The notes under the pieces: model-generated
Database searches by the model: none
The model's input: the letters and a program-made list of their open reading frames with translations, nothing else
Told to the model about the DNA's origin: nothing
Position numbers and translations under genes: made by a program
Shown: in pieces, positions 35,377-44,726 of the stretch
How the letters are laid out: every line of letters begins with the position of its first letter
How positions within the stretch are numbered: position 1 is the first letter of the stretch
From: Clostridia bacterium
Lineage (GTDB): Bacteria > Bacillota > Clostridia > Oscillospirales > Acutalibacteraceae
Length of the DNA: 64,000 bases
NCBI GenBank assembly: GCA_017416285.1
Contig: JAFQCU010000029.1
Location: forward strand, 1 to 64,000
Direction of reading: 5' to 3'

Positions 35377-37139
35377 ACGATTATTTAATAAAGGGCGATA
35401 ACCATTTGGTTGTTCATATTAAATCCGCTACACTTTATGCTGATGAAAAAGATTACACAATAAAGCTTATAGATAATTCAAAAAATCTTGAAGCAAGACA
35501 TATAAGAAAAGCGCCCCATAGTTTCGGGTGGGATATTATGCCTAGACTTGTTACAGCGGGACTTTGGCGTGACGTTAAAATTGAAATTCGTGATAAACTT
35601 TATTTTTCTCAAATGTTCTTTTATGCACCTAATAATAACGGTAAGTTTTACTACGTTTTAGAAGGTGACCATAACGATTTTAAAAATGTTGAAATTGAAG
35701 TAAATACCGTTTGCGGGGAAAGTGAGCTTACTTTCCGTATACCCTGTAACAAAAAGTACGGTATTCACTATTTTTGGATAAAGGACGCCAAAAAATGGTT
35801 TCCTTACGGTTATGGCGAGCCAAATTTATACGAAGGCACAGTTAAAATTTTATCCGATGGAGAAGTAGTACACGAAGAAAACATTAGCTTTGGCGTTAGA
35901 ACTGTCGAGCTTGATCGTCGTGATCCAACCGATAATGATAAAGGTCAATTCCGTATTTTAATTAACGGGGTTGAAATTATGTGTAAGGGCTCTAACTGGG
36001 TGCCGCTTGATGCAATTCACAGTAGAGATAGTGAACGTTATGATGAAGCATTGGCGCTTGTAAAGGATATTGGCTGCAATATTTTACGTTGTTGGGGCGG
36101 TAACGTTTACGAAGACCATAAGTTTTTTGATTTTTGTGATAAAAACGGTATTATGGTTTGGCAAGATTTTGCCATGGCTTGTGCAAATTACCCCGAAGAT
36201 GATGAATTTAAAAAGAAGCTTGAAAAAGAGGCGACGTCTGTCATTAGAAAGCTTCGTAACCACCCTTCAATTATAATGTGGGCAGGGGATAACGAGGTAG
36301 ATAGCTGTACTTCAACCTATAACCCCGATAATAACACCCTAACACGTGAGGTTTTGCCAAAATGTATTGAGCTTAACGATTTAGGAAGACCTTTTCTTCC
36401 AAGTTTGCCTTATATTACAAGTTATATGTACGAAAAAGGTGAAAGACCGCAGGTTATCGGTTCTAATATGGTTGAAGACCATTTGTGGGGGCCTCGTGAT
36501 TATTTTAAAAGTGAATTTTACAGCACAAACAAAGCACGTTTTGTAAGTGAAACGGGATATCACGGTTGCGCATCGCTTGAATCAATAAAAAAATTCATAA
36601 CACCCGATAATATTGACGATTATATTTTAGCATCTCAAATCTCTCAAGCCGAGGCTAAAAAGTATTTTATCGAGCGTATGCGTGTCGGCCGCCCGGATAA
36701 GGCCGGCATTATTTGGTGGAATTTGCTTGACGGTTGGCCCCAAATGTCGGATGCGGTGGTTGATTACTACTTCAATAAAAAACTCGCTTATCATTATATA
36801 AAACGCTCTCAAGCCCCCTTTGCGATTATTTCCGATGAATTTGATAATGGTGTGCTTCCGATATACGCTTGCAATGACACCTTAAAGACAAAAAGTGTAG
36901 AGCTTGTTATTCGTGATATAACCGACAATAAAATACTTTTTGAAAATAGCTTTACAGTTGGTGAAAATCAATCACTTAAAATAGTTGATTTACCTATTGA
37001 TATCAATAAAAATCGTTTCTTAATTTTCGAGTGGTCGGCAGATGGTGAAAAGGGTTGGAATCATTATCTTTGCGGTAATCCGCCGATTGATTTTAATGAA
37101 TATTTAACGGTATTACAAAAATTTGGATTTGAAAAATAA
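35349..37139 (+). CDS. GH2 beta-mannosidase-like protein, main part (gene frameshifted)
   Basis: The remaining 596 codons, beginning at an internal Met. It contains the rest of the sugar-binding domain, an Ig-like domain and the GH2 TIM barrel. NILRCWGGNVYED and WQDFAMACANYP are characteristic of beta-mannosidases; the acid/base Glu is in WAGDNEVD and the nucleophile in FVSETGYHG. No signal peptide was seen in the first part, so the enzyme is cytosolic. It would remove beta-mannosyl or a related residue from imported oligosaccharides. Slightly shorter than typical beta-mannosidases (about 800 residues). Exo-beta-glucosaminidase is an alternative. Confidence 0.82.
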   Translation: MYIAHEFKIDDYLIKGDNHLVVHIKSATLYADEKDYTIKLIDNSKNLEARHIRKAPHSFGWDIMPRLVTAGLWRDVKIEIRDKLYFSQMFFYAPNNNGKFYYVLEGDHNDFKNVEIEVNTVCGESELTFRIPCNKKYGIHYFWIKDAKKWFPYGYGEPNLYEGTVKILSDGEVVHEENISFGVRTVELDRRDPTDNDKGQFRILINGVEIMCKGSNWVPLDAIHSRDSERYDEALALVKDIGCNILRCWGGNVYEDHKFFDFCDKNGIMVWQDFAMACANYPEDDEFKKKLEKEATSVIRKLRNHPSIIMWAGDNEVDSCTSTYNPDNNTLTREVLPKCIELNDLGRPFLPSLPYITSYMYEKGERPQVIGSNMVEDHLWGPRDYFKSEFYSTNKARFVSETGYHGCASLESIKKFITPDNIDDYILASQISQAEAKKYFIERMRVGRPDKAGIIWWNLLDGWPQMSDAVVDYYFNKKLAYHYIKRSQAPFAIISDEFDNGVLPIYACNDTLKTKSVELVIRDITDNKILFENSFTVGENQSLKIVDLPIDINKNRFLIFEWSADGEKGWNHYLCGNPPIDFNEYLTVLQKFGFEK

Positions 37140-37157
37140 GTTTTAGGTGGTGGCGGT

Positions 37158-38015
37158 ATGCTTGGTTTAAAACGTGGCGAGGTTGCGCTTTTTTTACATG
37201 AAAAAGAGTGGGAAATTGAAGCCGAGAAAACTATTAAAATACTCAAAACCATTTTGTGTGATATTATCTTCCAAATACAGCACGTTGGAAGTACCGCTAT
37301 ACCGTCTATTAAAGCAAAGCCGATTATTGATATTGCTGTTGCAGTAAACGATTTTAAGGACGTTTTAGCGCTTGAAAATGAGCTTCAAGAAAACGGTTTT
37401 TATTGTAGACCTAGTGAAGAAAATAATCAGTTATTATTCGCTTGCGGCAGTCTTTATGATGGCACGGGGGATTTACAAACCCATTTTATTCATTTTGTTT
37501 TGAAAGATAGTATGGAGTGGATTAATTACCTTAATTTTCGTGATTATTTAAATTCAAATTTATCTATTGCAAGGGAATACGAAAATTTAAAAATTGAACT
37601 TTCAAAAAATAGGTTGAGCCGTGCTGAATATACCGAAGGCAAGGCGGAATTTATAAGTTATACTTTAAGAAAAGCACTTGTTAAATCATACCTTGGTAAA
37701 ACTGTTCATATTGAAATTGACCGCCCTGTCGGTTACGTTCATAAAAAGAAAAATTATACCCTTATTTACCCGATAAATTATGGATATATACCGAATGTAT
37801 TAGGCGGTGATGGGGAGGAGCTTGACGTTTATCTACTTGGTGTTAGCGAGCCTATAAAAGAATGTGACGTACATATTATCGGCATTGTCCACCGTGAAAA
37901 TGACATTGAGGATAAGTTAATTGCGGCGCCCGTTAATATGATATTTTCAAAAGCAGAAATTGAAAAGGCAATCCATTTCCAAGAGCAGTATTACAAAACC
38001 TATGTGGAAACATGA
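37158..38015 (+). CDS. GrpB-domain / inorganic-pyrophosphatase-like fusion protein
   Basis: A 285-residue two-domain protein. Residues 1-173 match GrpB/UPF0157, a nucleotidyltransferase-fold family, with HVGSTAIPSIKAKPIIDI (42-59) as the core. Residues 176-285 match a small inorganic-diphosphatase-like family: IDRPVGYVHK, YPINYGYI, GGDGEELDVYLLGV and a C-terminal FQEQYY. Canonical soluble pyrophosphatases use DGDPLD, while this has DGEELD. Joining a nucleotidyltransferase to a pyrophosphatase would pull a PPi-releasing reaction forward. The substrate is unknown. No frameshift is visible between the domains. Start after AGGTGG, 18 bases past GH2. Confidence 0.78.
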   Translation: MLGLKRGEVALFLHEKEWEIEAEKTIKILKTILCDIIFQIQHVGSTAIPSIKAKPIIDIAVAVNDFKDVLALENELQENGFYCRPSEENNQLLFACGSLYDGTGDLQTHFIHFVLKDSMEWINYLNFRDYLNSNLSIAREYENLKIELSKNRLSRAEYTEGKAEFISYTLRKALVKSYLGKTVHIEIDRPVGYVHKKKNYTLIYPINYGYIPNVLGGDGEELDVYLLGVSEPIKECDVHIIGIVHRENDIEDKLIAAPVNMIFSKAEIEKAIHFQEQYYKTYVET

Positions 38016-38030
38016 TAAATGTTGTTTTTC

Positions 38031-38059
38031 TTTACTTTTAATTACTTTGGTATTATAAT
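38031..38059 (+). promoter_or_regulatory. Possible promoter before the 38.1 kb membrane protein
   Basis: TTTACT (38031-38036), 17 bases, TATAAT (38054-38059). The -35 box is weak. Confidence 0.45.
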
Positions 38060-38100
38060 AAAGTGACGATAAAAATAGAACTTTGAAAGGTTATTATATT

Positions 38101-38418
38101 ATGAATAACAAACCTATAAAACATAATTACGGCTATTTGTGTGGAATAATTATGCTATTGGTAGCCGTAGGTGTTACGGCATTGATAATTATGTTGTCAT
38201 TTAATGAAATCACCACTCAAATGAGCTTAATTTTTGCCCGTGACGGCTTTTTTGAAATCATCAAAGGATTGATTTCGTTTTTAGGTGATATTCCCGCAAA
38301 GCTTAAATTTGGCAGGGGTATGACCGCCCTTTCTTATGTTGATGGTTTCTGTCTTGCTGCATCAATTTTAGGCTTTGTTCAAGGTGCATTATTTAAAAAG
38401 CGTGACTTAATAGCTTAG
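38101..38418 (+). CDS. Small membrane protein, unknown
   Basis: A 105-residue protein with an N-terminal hydrophobic helix (about 13-36), a central amphipathic stretch and a second weak hydrophobic segment near 82-97, ending KKRDLIA. No family recognised. The ATG at 38101 is preferred to one at 38083 that lies over the GAAAGG ribosome site. It precedes the sugar kinase gene by 10 bases and is probably cotranscribed. Confidence 0.5.
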   Translation: MNNKPIKHNYGYLCGIIMLLVAVGVTALIIMLSFNEITTQMSLIFARDGFFEIIKGLISFLGDIPAKLKFGRGMTALSYVDGFCLAASILGFVQGALFKKRDLIA

Positions 38419-38428
38419 TGGTGATTTT

Positions 38429-39286
38429 ATGAAGATTTTAGCTTTCGGCGAGGTTTTGTGGGATATTTTTCCCGACGATGAATTTATTGGCGGTGCACCG
38501 CTGAATTTTGCTGCTCATCTTTCGAAAATGGGGGAAGAGGCTTACGTTTTAACATCGGTCGGCAATGATGCTTTAGGAACAAAATCCTTGCAAATTATAG
38601 GGGATTTTGGTGTTAAAACAGATTACATTTCGGTTTCGGAATGTTTAGAAACCGGCAAATGTCTTGTAACACTCGATAGCAACAAGGTGCCGAAATATAA
38701 CCTTTTACAGAATGTTGCATACGATGAAATTCCGGTTGAAAATATACCCGACAATTTTGGCGTTTTGTACTTTGGAACGCTTGCTTTAAGAAACGGTTTT
38801 AACAGAGATTCGCTTAATAAATTATTAGAAAATAACAGCTTTAAAGAAATTTTTGTTGATGTAAATATTCGACCGCCGTTTTACTCAAAAGAAACGATAG
38901 AATTTGCGGTAAGTAATGCAACTATTTTAAAAATCAGCGATGAGGAGTCACCCCAAATTGCCGATGCTTTGGGATTGCGCCTTGATAATGATTTTGCAAG
39001 GCGTTTATGCGAAAGATATGAAAATTTAAAGCTGGTTATAATAACGCTTGGCAGCATTGGCTCTTTTTGCTATGAAAGGGCGAATAATAGGGAATACCGT
39101 GCGGGCTGTATTGAAACCATAGTCGCCTCTACTGTGGGTGCGGGGGACAGTTTTTCAGCTGCCTTTTTGCACAAGTATTTATGCGGCGCTGGGATTAAGT
39201 CTTGCCTCAATTTTGCGGCGAAAATTTCGGGTTTTGTGGTTTCTAAAACCGAAGCAATACCCAATTACAATGTTGAAAATTTTTGA
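38429..39286 (+). CDS. PfkB-family carbohydrate kinase (fructokinase-like)
   Basis: A 285-residue ribokinase-fold kinase. FGEVLWDIFPDDEFIGGAPLNFAAHLSKMG at the N-terminus is the fructokinase-type signature and VGAGDSFSAAFLHK holds the catalytic Asp. It phosphorylates a sugar, most likely fructose, in the cytoplasm. It is not part of the AraC operon (a terminator and two promoters intervene) but closes the carbohydrate region. Confidence 0.8.
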   Translation: MKILAFGEVLWDIFPDDEFIGGAPLNFAAHLSKMGEEAYVLTSVGNDALGTKSLQIIGDFGVKTDYISVSECLETGKCLVTLDSNKVPKYNLLQNVAYDEIPVENIPDNFGVLYFGTLALRNGFNRDSLNKLLENNSFKEIFVDVNIRPPFYSKETIEFAVSNATILKISDEESPQIADALGLRLDNDFARRLCERYENLKLVIITLGSIGSFCYERANNREYRAGCIETIVASTVGAGDSFSAAFLHKYLCGAGIKSCLNFAAKISGFVVSKTEAIPNYNVENF

Positions 39287-39290
39287 AATT

Positions 39291-39319
39291 AACGCTCCTT
39301 TTAAAAAGGGGCGTTTTTT
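39291..39319 (+). terminator. Terminator after the PfkB kinase gene
   Basis: Stem AACGCTCCTTTT with AAAAGGGGCGTT (one G-U pair), followed by a T run. Confidence 0.82.
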
Positions 39320-39354
39320 ATGCAAAAAAATATGCATAAAATCTGCTTTTATGC

Positions 39355-39383
39355 TTGAAAATATGCAGTATATATTATATAAT
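39355..39383 (+). promoter_or_regulatory. Promoter for the nusB-tyrS operon
   Basis: TTGAAA (39355-39360), 17 bases, TATAAT (39378-39383), 32 bases before the nusB start. It is the only clear promoter found for the ten-gene block. Confidence 0.75.
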
Positions 39384-39414
39384 ATTAACTGTATAAATTT
39401 ATGCGAGGTGCATT

Positions 39415-39807
39415 ATGACAAGAAGACAGGCAAGAGAAGAAGCGTTTATTTTAATTTTTGAAAAGGTTTTTAATTCTGATAGTGTGGAAGAAATTTTGGA
39501 ATTAGCCACAGAAGTGCGTGAGCTTTCACCCGATGATTACATTAAAACCGTTTTTACCGGTGTTTATGAAAAGCTGGACGAGCTTGATGAAACTATTTCG
39601 CAGAATTCAATCGGTTGGAATATAAAACGTATTTCAAAAACAGCGCTTTGTGTGTTGCGTCTTGCAATATATGAAATTAAATTTATGGAATCTATTCCGG
39701 TTGCGGTTTCAATCAACGAAGCTGTTGAGCTTTGCAAAAAATATGCCACAACTGATGATGCTTCTTTCGTGAACGGTATTCTTTCGACCGTTGCAAAAAA
39801 TCTTTAA
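39415..39807 (+). CDS. nusB: Transcription antitermination factor NusB
   Basis: A 130-residue all-helical RNA-binding protein that joins NusE(S10) on boxA of rRNA operons to prevent premature termination. TRRQAREEAFILIFE at the N-terminus and SIPVAVSINEAVELCKKYATTDDASFVNGIL near the C-terminus are family hallmarks. First gene of the conserved block; GAGGTG precedes the ATG. Confidence 0.94.
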   Translation: MTRRQAREEAFILIFEKVFNSDSVEEILELATEVRELSPDDYIKTVFTGVYEKLDELDETISQNSIGWNIKRISKTALCVLRLAIYEIKFMESIPVAVSINEAVELCKKYATTDDASFVNGILSTVAKNL

Positions 39808-39808
39808 T

Positions 39809-41005
39809 ATGACAACGCTTACGGTTAAACAGTTAAATCTGTTTGTTAAGTCGCTGATTGAAGGTGACGTACGGCTAAATAACGTTTACGTAATGGGCGA
39901 AATTTCTAACTTTAAAAACCATTACCAAAGCGGGCATTATTACTTTACTCTTAAAGATAATGATGCGCAAATTCGCTGTGTTATGTTCCGTGCATATGCA
40001 AGCCGAGTACCTTTTATGGCTCGTGATGGATTGAAAGTGGTTTTGCGTGGACGTGTTTCGCTTTACGAAAAGGACGGGCAATATCAGTTTTATGCTGAAG
40101 AAATGCACGAGCAGGGCCTTGGTGATATTTCCTTGCAATTTCGACAGATTAAGGAAAAGCTTGAAAAAGAAGGTCTTTTCGCCGAAGAAAACAAACGCCC
40201 GATACCTGCATTTCCAAAACGTATTGCTGTTATAACTTCTGACACGGGTGCCGCTGTGCAGGATATTTTAAATATTACCGCACGACGTTATCCGCTTTGT
40301 GAAATAATGCTTTGTCCCGTTGCGGTACAGGGTGAAAACGCTGTGCCTTCAATGATTAATGCTCTTGACAGGGTTTATTCACTTTCAAATTGCGATACAA
40401 TTATTATCGGTCGTGGCGGCGGCTCGATTGAGGATTTGTGGGCCTTTAACAGCGAAGCACTTGCTAGAAAGATTTATGAATCCCCAATACCTGTAATTTC
40501 TGCCGTTGGTCACGAAACTGATTTTACAATATGTGACTTTGTTTCTGATTTGCGTGCACCAACACCCTCTGCGGCGGCAGAGCTTGCGGTGCCTGACAGT
40601 GCCGAGCTTCTTTCAAAGCTTAAAAAATGTGACACGCTTTTAAAGAACGGACTGCTTTTAAAATATAATTCACGCAAAGCAAAATTTGATGCGTTGGTTT
40701 CACGGTCGGTACTGAGTAAGCCGTTTTATATTACAGAAGTTCGCAATGAGGCGGTTGACCGTTTAAACGAAAATATGCTCAATGCCTTTAAAGATATTGT
40801 TATTCGTGAAAAATCACGTTTTGTAAGTAATGTTGCAAAGCTTGATGCGTTAAGTCCCTTAAAGGTGCTTTCACGTGGATATGCAATAGCCGAGGTCGGC
40901 GGCAAGACTGTTAAAAGTGTTAACGACCTTAATATTGATGATGAGTTTAAGCTTAGGCTTTCAGACGGTGTTATTAATTGCAAAACCGTCGGTAAGGAGA
41001 AATAA
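39809..41005 (+). CDS. xseA: Exodeoxyribonuclease VII large subunit
   Basis: The catalytic subunit of ExoVII, which digests single-stranded DNA from both ends. An OB-fold domain (about 5-100, VMGEISNFKNHYQSGHYYF) is followed by the nuclease domain with RIAVITSDTGAAVQDI, GRGGGSIEDLW and SAVGHETDFTICDFVSDLRAPTPS. The ATG at 39809 begins two bases after the nusB stop; an upstream in-frame TTG is unlikely. 398 residues, normal. The stop overlaps the xseB start. Confidence 0.95.
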   Translation: MTTLTVKQLNLFVKSLIEGDVRLNNVYVMGEISNFKNHYQSGHYYFTLKDNDAQIRCVMFRAYASRVPFMARDGLKVVLRGRVSLYEKDGQYQFYAEEMHEQGLGDISLQFRQIKEKLEKEGLFAEENKRPIPAFPKRIAVITSDTGAAVQDILNITARRYPLCEIMLCPVAVQGENAVPSMINALDRVYSLSNCDTIIIGRGGGSIEDLWAFNSEALARKIYESPIPVISAVGHETDFTICDFVSDLRAPTPSAAAELAVPDSAELLSKLKKCDTLLKNGLLLKYNSRKAKFDALVSRSVLSKPFYITEVRNEAVDRLNENMLNAFKDIVIREKSRFVSNVAKLDALSPLKVLSRGYAIAEVGGKTVKSVNDLNIDDEFKLRLSDGVINCKTVGKEK

Positions 41006-41208
41006 TGGAAAATAATTTTGAAAACAAGCTTAATGAACTTGAAAAAATCGTAGCAAAGCTTGAAAATAGTGAAATTTCACTTGATGATGCAATTAAGCTT
41101 TTTGAAGATGGTGTTAAGCTTTCTGATGACTGCAGAAAAATTTTAGAAACTGCAGAAAGAAAAATTAAAACCTTAACCGAATGTGAAGGTGAAGTTGATA
41201 ATGATTAA
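41005..41208 (+). CDS. xseB: Exodeoxyribonuclease VII small subunit
   Basis: A 67-residue, mostly helical protein. FENKLNELEKIVAKLENSEI and SLDDAIKLFEDGVKLSDDCR are the family pattern. It binds several copies to each XseA. It overlaps the xseA stop (TAATG) and the ispA start by eight bases, so all three are translationally coupled. Confidence 0.94.
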   Translation: MENNFENKLNELEKIVAKLENSEISLDDAIKLFEDGVKLSDDCRKILETAERKIKTLTECEGEVDND

Positions 41209-42076
41209 TGAATTATTTGCTTTTTATAAGCCTATAATTGAAAACCGCATTGATGAGCTTTTGCCTGAAACAAATGCACCGTATAACGAGGTAGTCAGGG
41301 CATCACGTTACAGCCTAAAGCTTGGCGGTAAGCGTATTCGCCCCATTCTTATGATGGAATTTTGTCGGCTTTTTGGTGGCGACTATAAATCAGCACTTGA
41401 TTTTGCTGTTGCGCTGGAGATGATTCATACCTATTCGCTCATACATGATGATTTGCCTTGTATGGATAATGACGATTTCCGCCGTGGCAAGCCGTCTTGC
41501 CATAAAGCGTTTTCTGAGGATATGGCACTTTTGGCGGGGGATGCACTTTTAACTGAAGCTTTTGCCGTTGCCGCTAACGCAAATACAGATGCCGATATAA
41601 AGGTTAAAGCAGTTGCTACACTTTCACAAATGGCGGGCTTTAGCGGTATGCTTGGCGGTCAGGTTATTGACCTTTCTTTTGTTAAAAATCCGCCCGATTT
41701 GGATTCTCTTTGCGATATGTATGCACGTAAAACCGGCTGTTTGCTGCGAGCAGCGGCAATAATTGGTGCTACTGTTGGCGGTGCTACTGAAATTGAAGTA
41801 AATAAAGCAGATATTTTTGCTCAAAAGGTTGGTTTGGCTTTTCAGATTATTGATGACATTTTGGATGTTACTGCTGACCCCGAATTACTTGGTAAGCCGG
41901 TTGGCAGTGATGATAAAAACCAAAAAACAACCTTTGTCAGCATTTTAGGACTAGAGGGTGCAAGGGCTGAGGCTAAACGCTTGACCGATGATGCCTTAAA
42001 GCTTTTAAATGGCTTTGAAGGTAACACCGAAAATATGAAAGCACTTACTGAGTATTTGCTTCAAAGAAATTTTTAA
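41201..42076 (+). CDS. ispA: Farnesyl diphosphate synthase (short-chain trans-prenyltransferase)
   Basis: A 291-residue polyprenyl synthetase condensing IPP with DMAPP and GPP to FPP, precursor of undecaprenyl and other isoprenoids. First Asp-rich motif LIHDDLPCMDND and second IIDDILDVT are present, with GGKRIRPILM for IPP binding. Start at ATG 41201 inside the xseB end; an in-frame alternative at 41183 is less likely. Its neighbour dxs feeds the same pathway. Confidence 0.94.
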   Translation: MINELFAFYKPIIENRIDELLPETNAPYNEVVRASRYSLKLGGKRIRPILMMEFCRLFGGDYKSALDFAVALEMIHTYSLIHDDLPCMDNDDFRRGKPSCHKAFSEDMALLAGDALLTEAFAVAANANTDADIKVKAVATLSQMAGFSGMLGGQVIDLSFVKNPPDLDSLCDMYARKTGCLLRAAAIIGATVGGATEIEVNKADIFAQKVGLAFQIIDDILDVTADPELLGKPVGSDDKNQKTTFVSILGLEGARAEAKRLTDDALKLLNGFEGNTENMKALTEYLLQRNF

Positions 42077-42089
42077 GGGACTTGTTAGT

Positions 42090-43913
42090 TTGAATTACGA
42101 AATTTTAAATAAAATTAAGTCACCGCAGGATGTTAAAGTCTTAGATTACAAGCAGGTTGATACGCTTTGCGGTGAAATTCGTGACTGTATTATTAATACT
42201 GTTTCGCAAAATGGCGGTCACTTGGGCGCTAATCTTGGTGCAGTCGAGCTTACTGTTGCAATTCATCGTGCCTTTAATTCGCCCGATGATGCTATCATTT
42301 TTGACGTTGGTCACCAGTGCTATGCTCATAAGCTTTTAACCGGCCGTTTCGACGATTTTAAAACACTTCGCCGTGAAAATGGTATTTCGGGCTTTATGAA
42401 GCCTTGTGAAAGTGAACACGACCCGATTATTACGGGTCACAGCAGTAACTCTATTTCTGCCGCATACGGTATTTACCGTGCAAAAAAGCTTAGCGGTGAA
42501 AACGGTTCTGCCGTGGCGGTTATTGGAGATGGTGCTTTAACCGGAGGTATGGCGTATGAAGCGCTTAACCATGCGGGTGACCATTCCGGCAATTTTATTG
42601 TAATTTTAAACGATAATGAAATGTCGATTTCACAAAACGTTGGCGGTATGTCAAAAAGCTTAACAAAGCTTCGCAATAAAGCACGTTACCACCGCTTTAA
42701 ATTTGCATTTGGCAGGTTTTTAAATCATATTCCGCTTGTTGGCAAATCGCTTTATAAATTCTTTTACCGTATTAAGGAAATTTTTAAAAGTGCGGTTTAT
42801 CGACGCAATATTTTTTCTGCTTTTGGTTTTAATTACCTTGGACCTGTTGACGGTCACAACGTTAAGGATATGGAATCGCTCTTTAAAATTGCTCAATGCT
42901 ATCAGCGCCCAACTGTCATTCACGTTGTAACCACTAAAGGTAAAGGCTATGCCTTGGCAGAAGCAAATCCCAACAATTATCACGGTGTTGCGCCGTTTGA
43001 TATTAACGTTGGTGTTGAAAGTTGTGGAAAGGTAACATTTTCAGACATTGCGGGACGTACTCTTTGTGAAATGGCTGAAAATGACAGAAAAATTTGTGCT
43101 GTTACTGCGGCTATGGGCAGTGGTACAGGTTTATCTGAATTTGAGAAAAAATATCCGGATAGATTTTTTGACGTTGCTATTGCTGAACAGCATGCCGTTA
43201 CCTTTGCGGCTGGGCTTGCAAAGGGTGGAATGAAGCCATATTTTGCGGTATATTCATCATTTTTGCAGCGTGCATATGACCAAATTATTCACGATTGCGC
43301 TATTGGAAATGTTCCGGTAACCTTTCTTATTGACCGTGCGGGTATTGTCGGCGAGGATGGCGAAACACACCAAGGCTTATTTGACGTATCGTATTTAACC
43401 TCAATTCCTAATATTTCGGTTTATTCACCAACCTATTACGATGAGTTAATTTATGATATCAATTTAACTGCTATACAGGGTGGTGTTTCAGCAGTTCGGT
43501 ATCCCCGTGGTTTTGAAATTCCCGTAAACGGTATAGAAATCGATTATAAAAGTGATTACACCGTATTAAAAGGTAATAACGACCGTGTGATTATAACCTA
43601 CGGTAAGTTGTTTTCTGAAGCGTTAAAGGCCAAAGAAATGGATGATACTATAACTCTTGTAAAGCTTAATAAGATTTTCCCAATAAGCGATTCGCTTGTT
43701 AAAGGTCTTATAAATTGCAAAAAGATTGATTTTTATGAGGAAACCGTTAAAAGTGGTGGCATAGGTGAGCATTTATCTGCGCTGTTGTTTGAAAACGGAT
43801 ATAATGGCGAATTTAAAATTCACGCTGTTGATAATAAGTTTGTTCCAATGTCTAAAACCGATTCTGCACTCAAAAAATTAGGATTAGACAGTGATAATAT
43901 GTTAAGGAGTTAA
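42090..43913 (+). CDS. dxs: 1-deoxy-D-xylulose-5-phosphate synthase
   Basis: A thiamine-diphosphate enzyme condensing pyruvate with glyceraldehyde-3-phosphate, the first step of the MEP isoprenoid pathway. 607 residues. TPP-binding GDGALTGGMAYEALNHAG with the NDNEMSIS continuation, the invariant His in GGHLGANLG, and the C-terminal transketolase pyrimidine domain (FAAGLAKGGMKPYFAVYSSF, DRAGIVGEDGETHQG) are present. The start is TTG at 42090, with only a weak AAGGGA upstream. Confidence 0.94.
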   Translation: MNYEILNKIKSPQDVKVLDYKQVDTLCGEIRDCIINTVSQNGGHLGANLGAVELTVAIHRAFNSPDDAIIFDVGHQCYAHKLLTGRFDDFKTLRRENGISGFMKPCESEHDPIITGHSSNSISAAYGIYRAKKLSGENGSAVAVIGDGALTGGMAYEALNHAGDHSGNFIVILNDNEMSISQNVGGMSKSLTKLRNKARYHRFKFAFGRFLNHIPLVGKSLYKFFYRIKEIFKSAVYRRNIFSAFGFNYLGPVDGHNVKDMESLFKIAQCYQRPTVIHVVTTKGKGYALAEANPNNYHGVAPFDINVGVESCGKVTFSDIAGRTLCEMAENDRKICAVTAAMGSGTGLSEFEKKYPDRFFDVAIAEQHAVTFAAGLAKGGMKPYFAVYSSFLQRAYDQIIHDCAIGNVPVTFLIDRAGIVGEDGETHQGLFDVSYLTSIPNISVYSPTYYDELIYDINLTAIQGGVSAVRYPRGFEIPVNGIEIDYKSDYTVLKGNNDRVIITYGKLFSEALKAKEMDDTITLVKLNKIFPISDSLVKGLINCKKIDFYEETVKSGGIGEHLSALLFENGYNGEFKIHAVDNKFVPMSKTDSALKKLGLDSDNMLRS

Positions 43914-43914
43914 T

Positions 43915-44724
43915 ATGCCTAAAACACGTTTAGATGTTGCCCTTGTGGAACAGGGCTTTGCCGAAAGCCGTGAAAAAGCTAAGGCAATAATAATGTCAGG
44001 TATTGTTTTTGTTAATAATCAAAAATCGGACAAAGCAGGCAATACCGTTAAACCCGATGACGTAATTGAAGTAAGGGGTAAGACCCTTAAATACGTAAGT
44101 CGTGGCGGTTTAAAGCTTGAAAAAGCAATGCAGGTTTTTCCGATTACGCTTGAAAACGCTATCTGTGCTGATATTGGCGCTTCAACCGGCGGTTTTACCG
44201 ATTGTATGCTTCAAAACGGTGCTGTAAAGGTTTATTCAATCGACGTTGGGCGTGGTCAATTAGCCTGGAAGCTTCGTACGGACGAGCGTGTAATTAATCT
44301 TGAAAATACAAATTTCCGTTACGTTACCAAGCAAGAGGTTCCTGACGAGTTAGATTTTGCTTCGGTTGACGTATCCTTTATTTCACTTTATCATATTTTT
44401 CCTGTTATGCGCACACTTTTGCGTGACGGAGGTGAAGCGGTTTGCCTTATTAAACCACAGTTTGAGGCGGGTAAGGAAAACGTTGGCAAAAAGGGTGTCG
44501 TAAGGGATAAAAACGTTCATATAGACGTTGTAAATAAAATTATTGATTTAATTCTTGAAAACAATTACACACTTTTGGGTCTTGATTTTTCACCGATTAA
44601 AGGGCCCGAAGGAAACATTGAATATCTTTGCCACATCAGAAAAACCGATACTGCTGAAAATCTTTGTGAAATATCGGCAGAAACGGTTGTGGAAAATTCT
44701 TATAACGCTTTGAAGGAGGGATAA
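43915..44724 (+). CDS. tlyA: TlyA-family rRNA (cytidine-2'-O) methyltransferase
   Basis: A 269-residue protein with an N-terminal S4 RNA-binding domain (4-65, TRLDVALVEQGFAESREKAK) and an FtsJ-like Rossmann methyltransferase domain (ADIGASTGGFTDCMLQNGA, then SVDVSFISL). Homologues methylate 16S/23S rRNA at the subunit interface or act as YqxC-type proteins. It lies between dxs and nadK as in Bacillus (yqxC). Confidence 0.9.
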   Translation: MPKTRLDVALVEQGFAESREKAKAIIMSGIVFVNNQKSDKAGNTVKPDDVIEVRGKTLKYVSRGGLKLEKAMQVFPITLENAICADIGASTGGFTDCMLQNGAVKVYSIDVGRGQLAWKLRTDERVINLENTNFRYVTKQEVPDELDFASVDVSFISLYHIFPVMRTLLRDGGEAVCLIKPQFEAGKENVGKKGVVRDKNVHIDVVNKIIDLILENNYTLLGLDFSPIKGPEGNIEYLCHIRKTDTAENLCEISAETVVENSYNALKEG

Positions 44725-44726
44725 TT

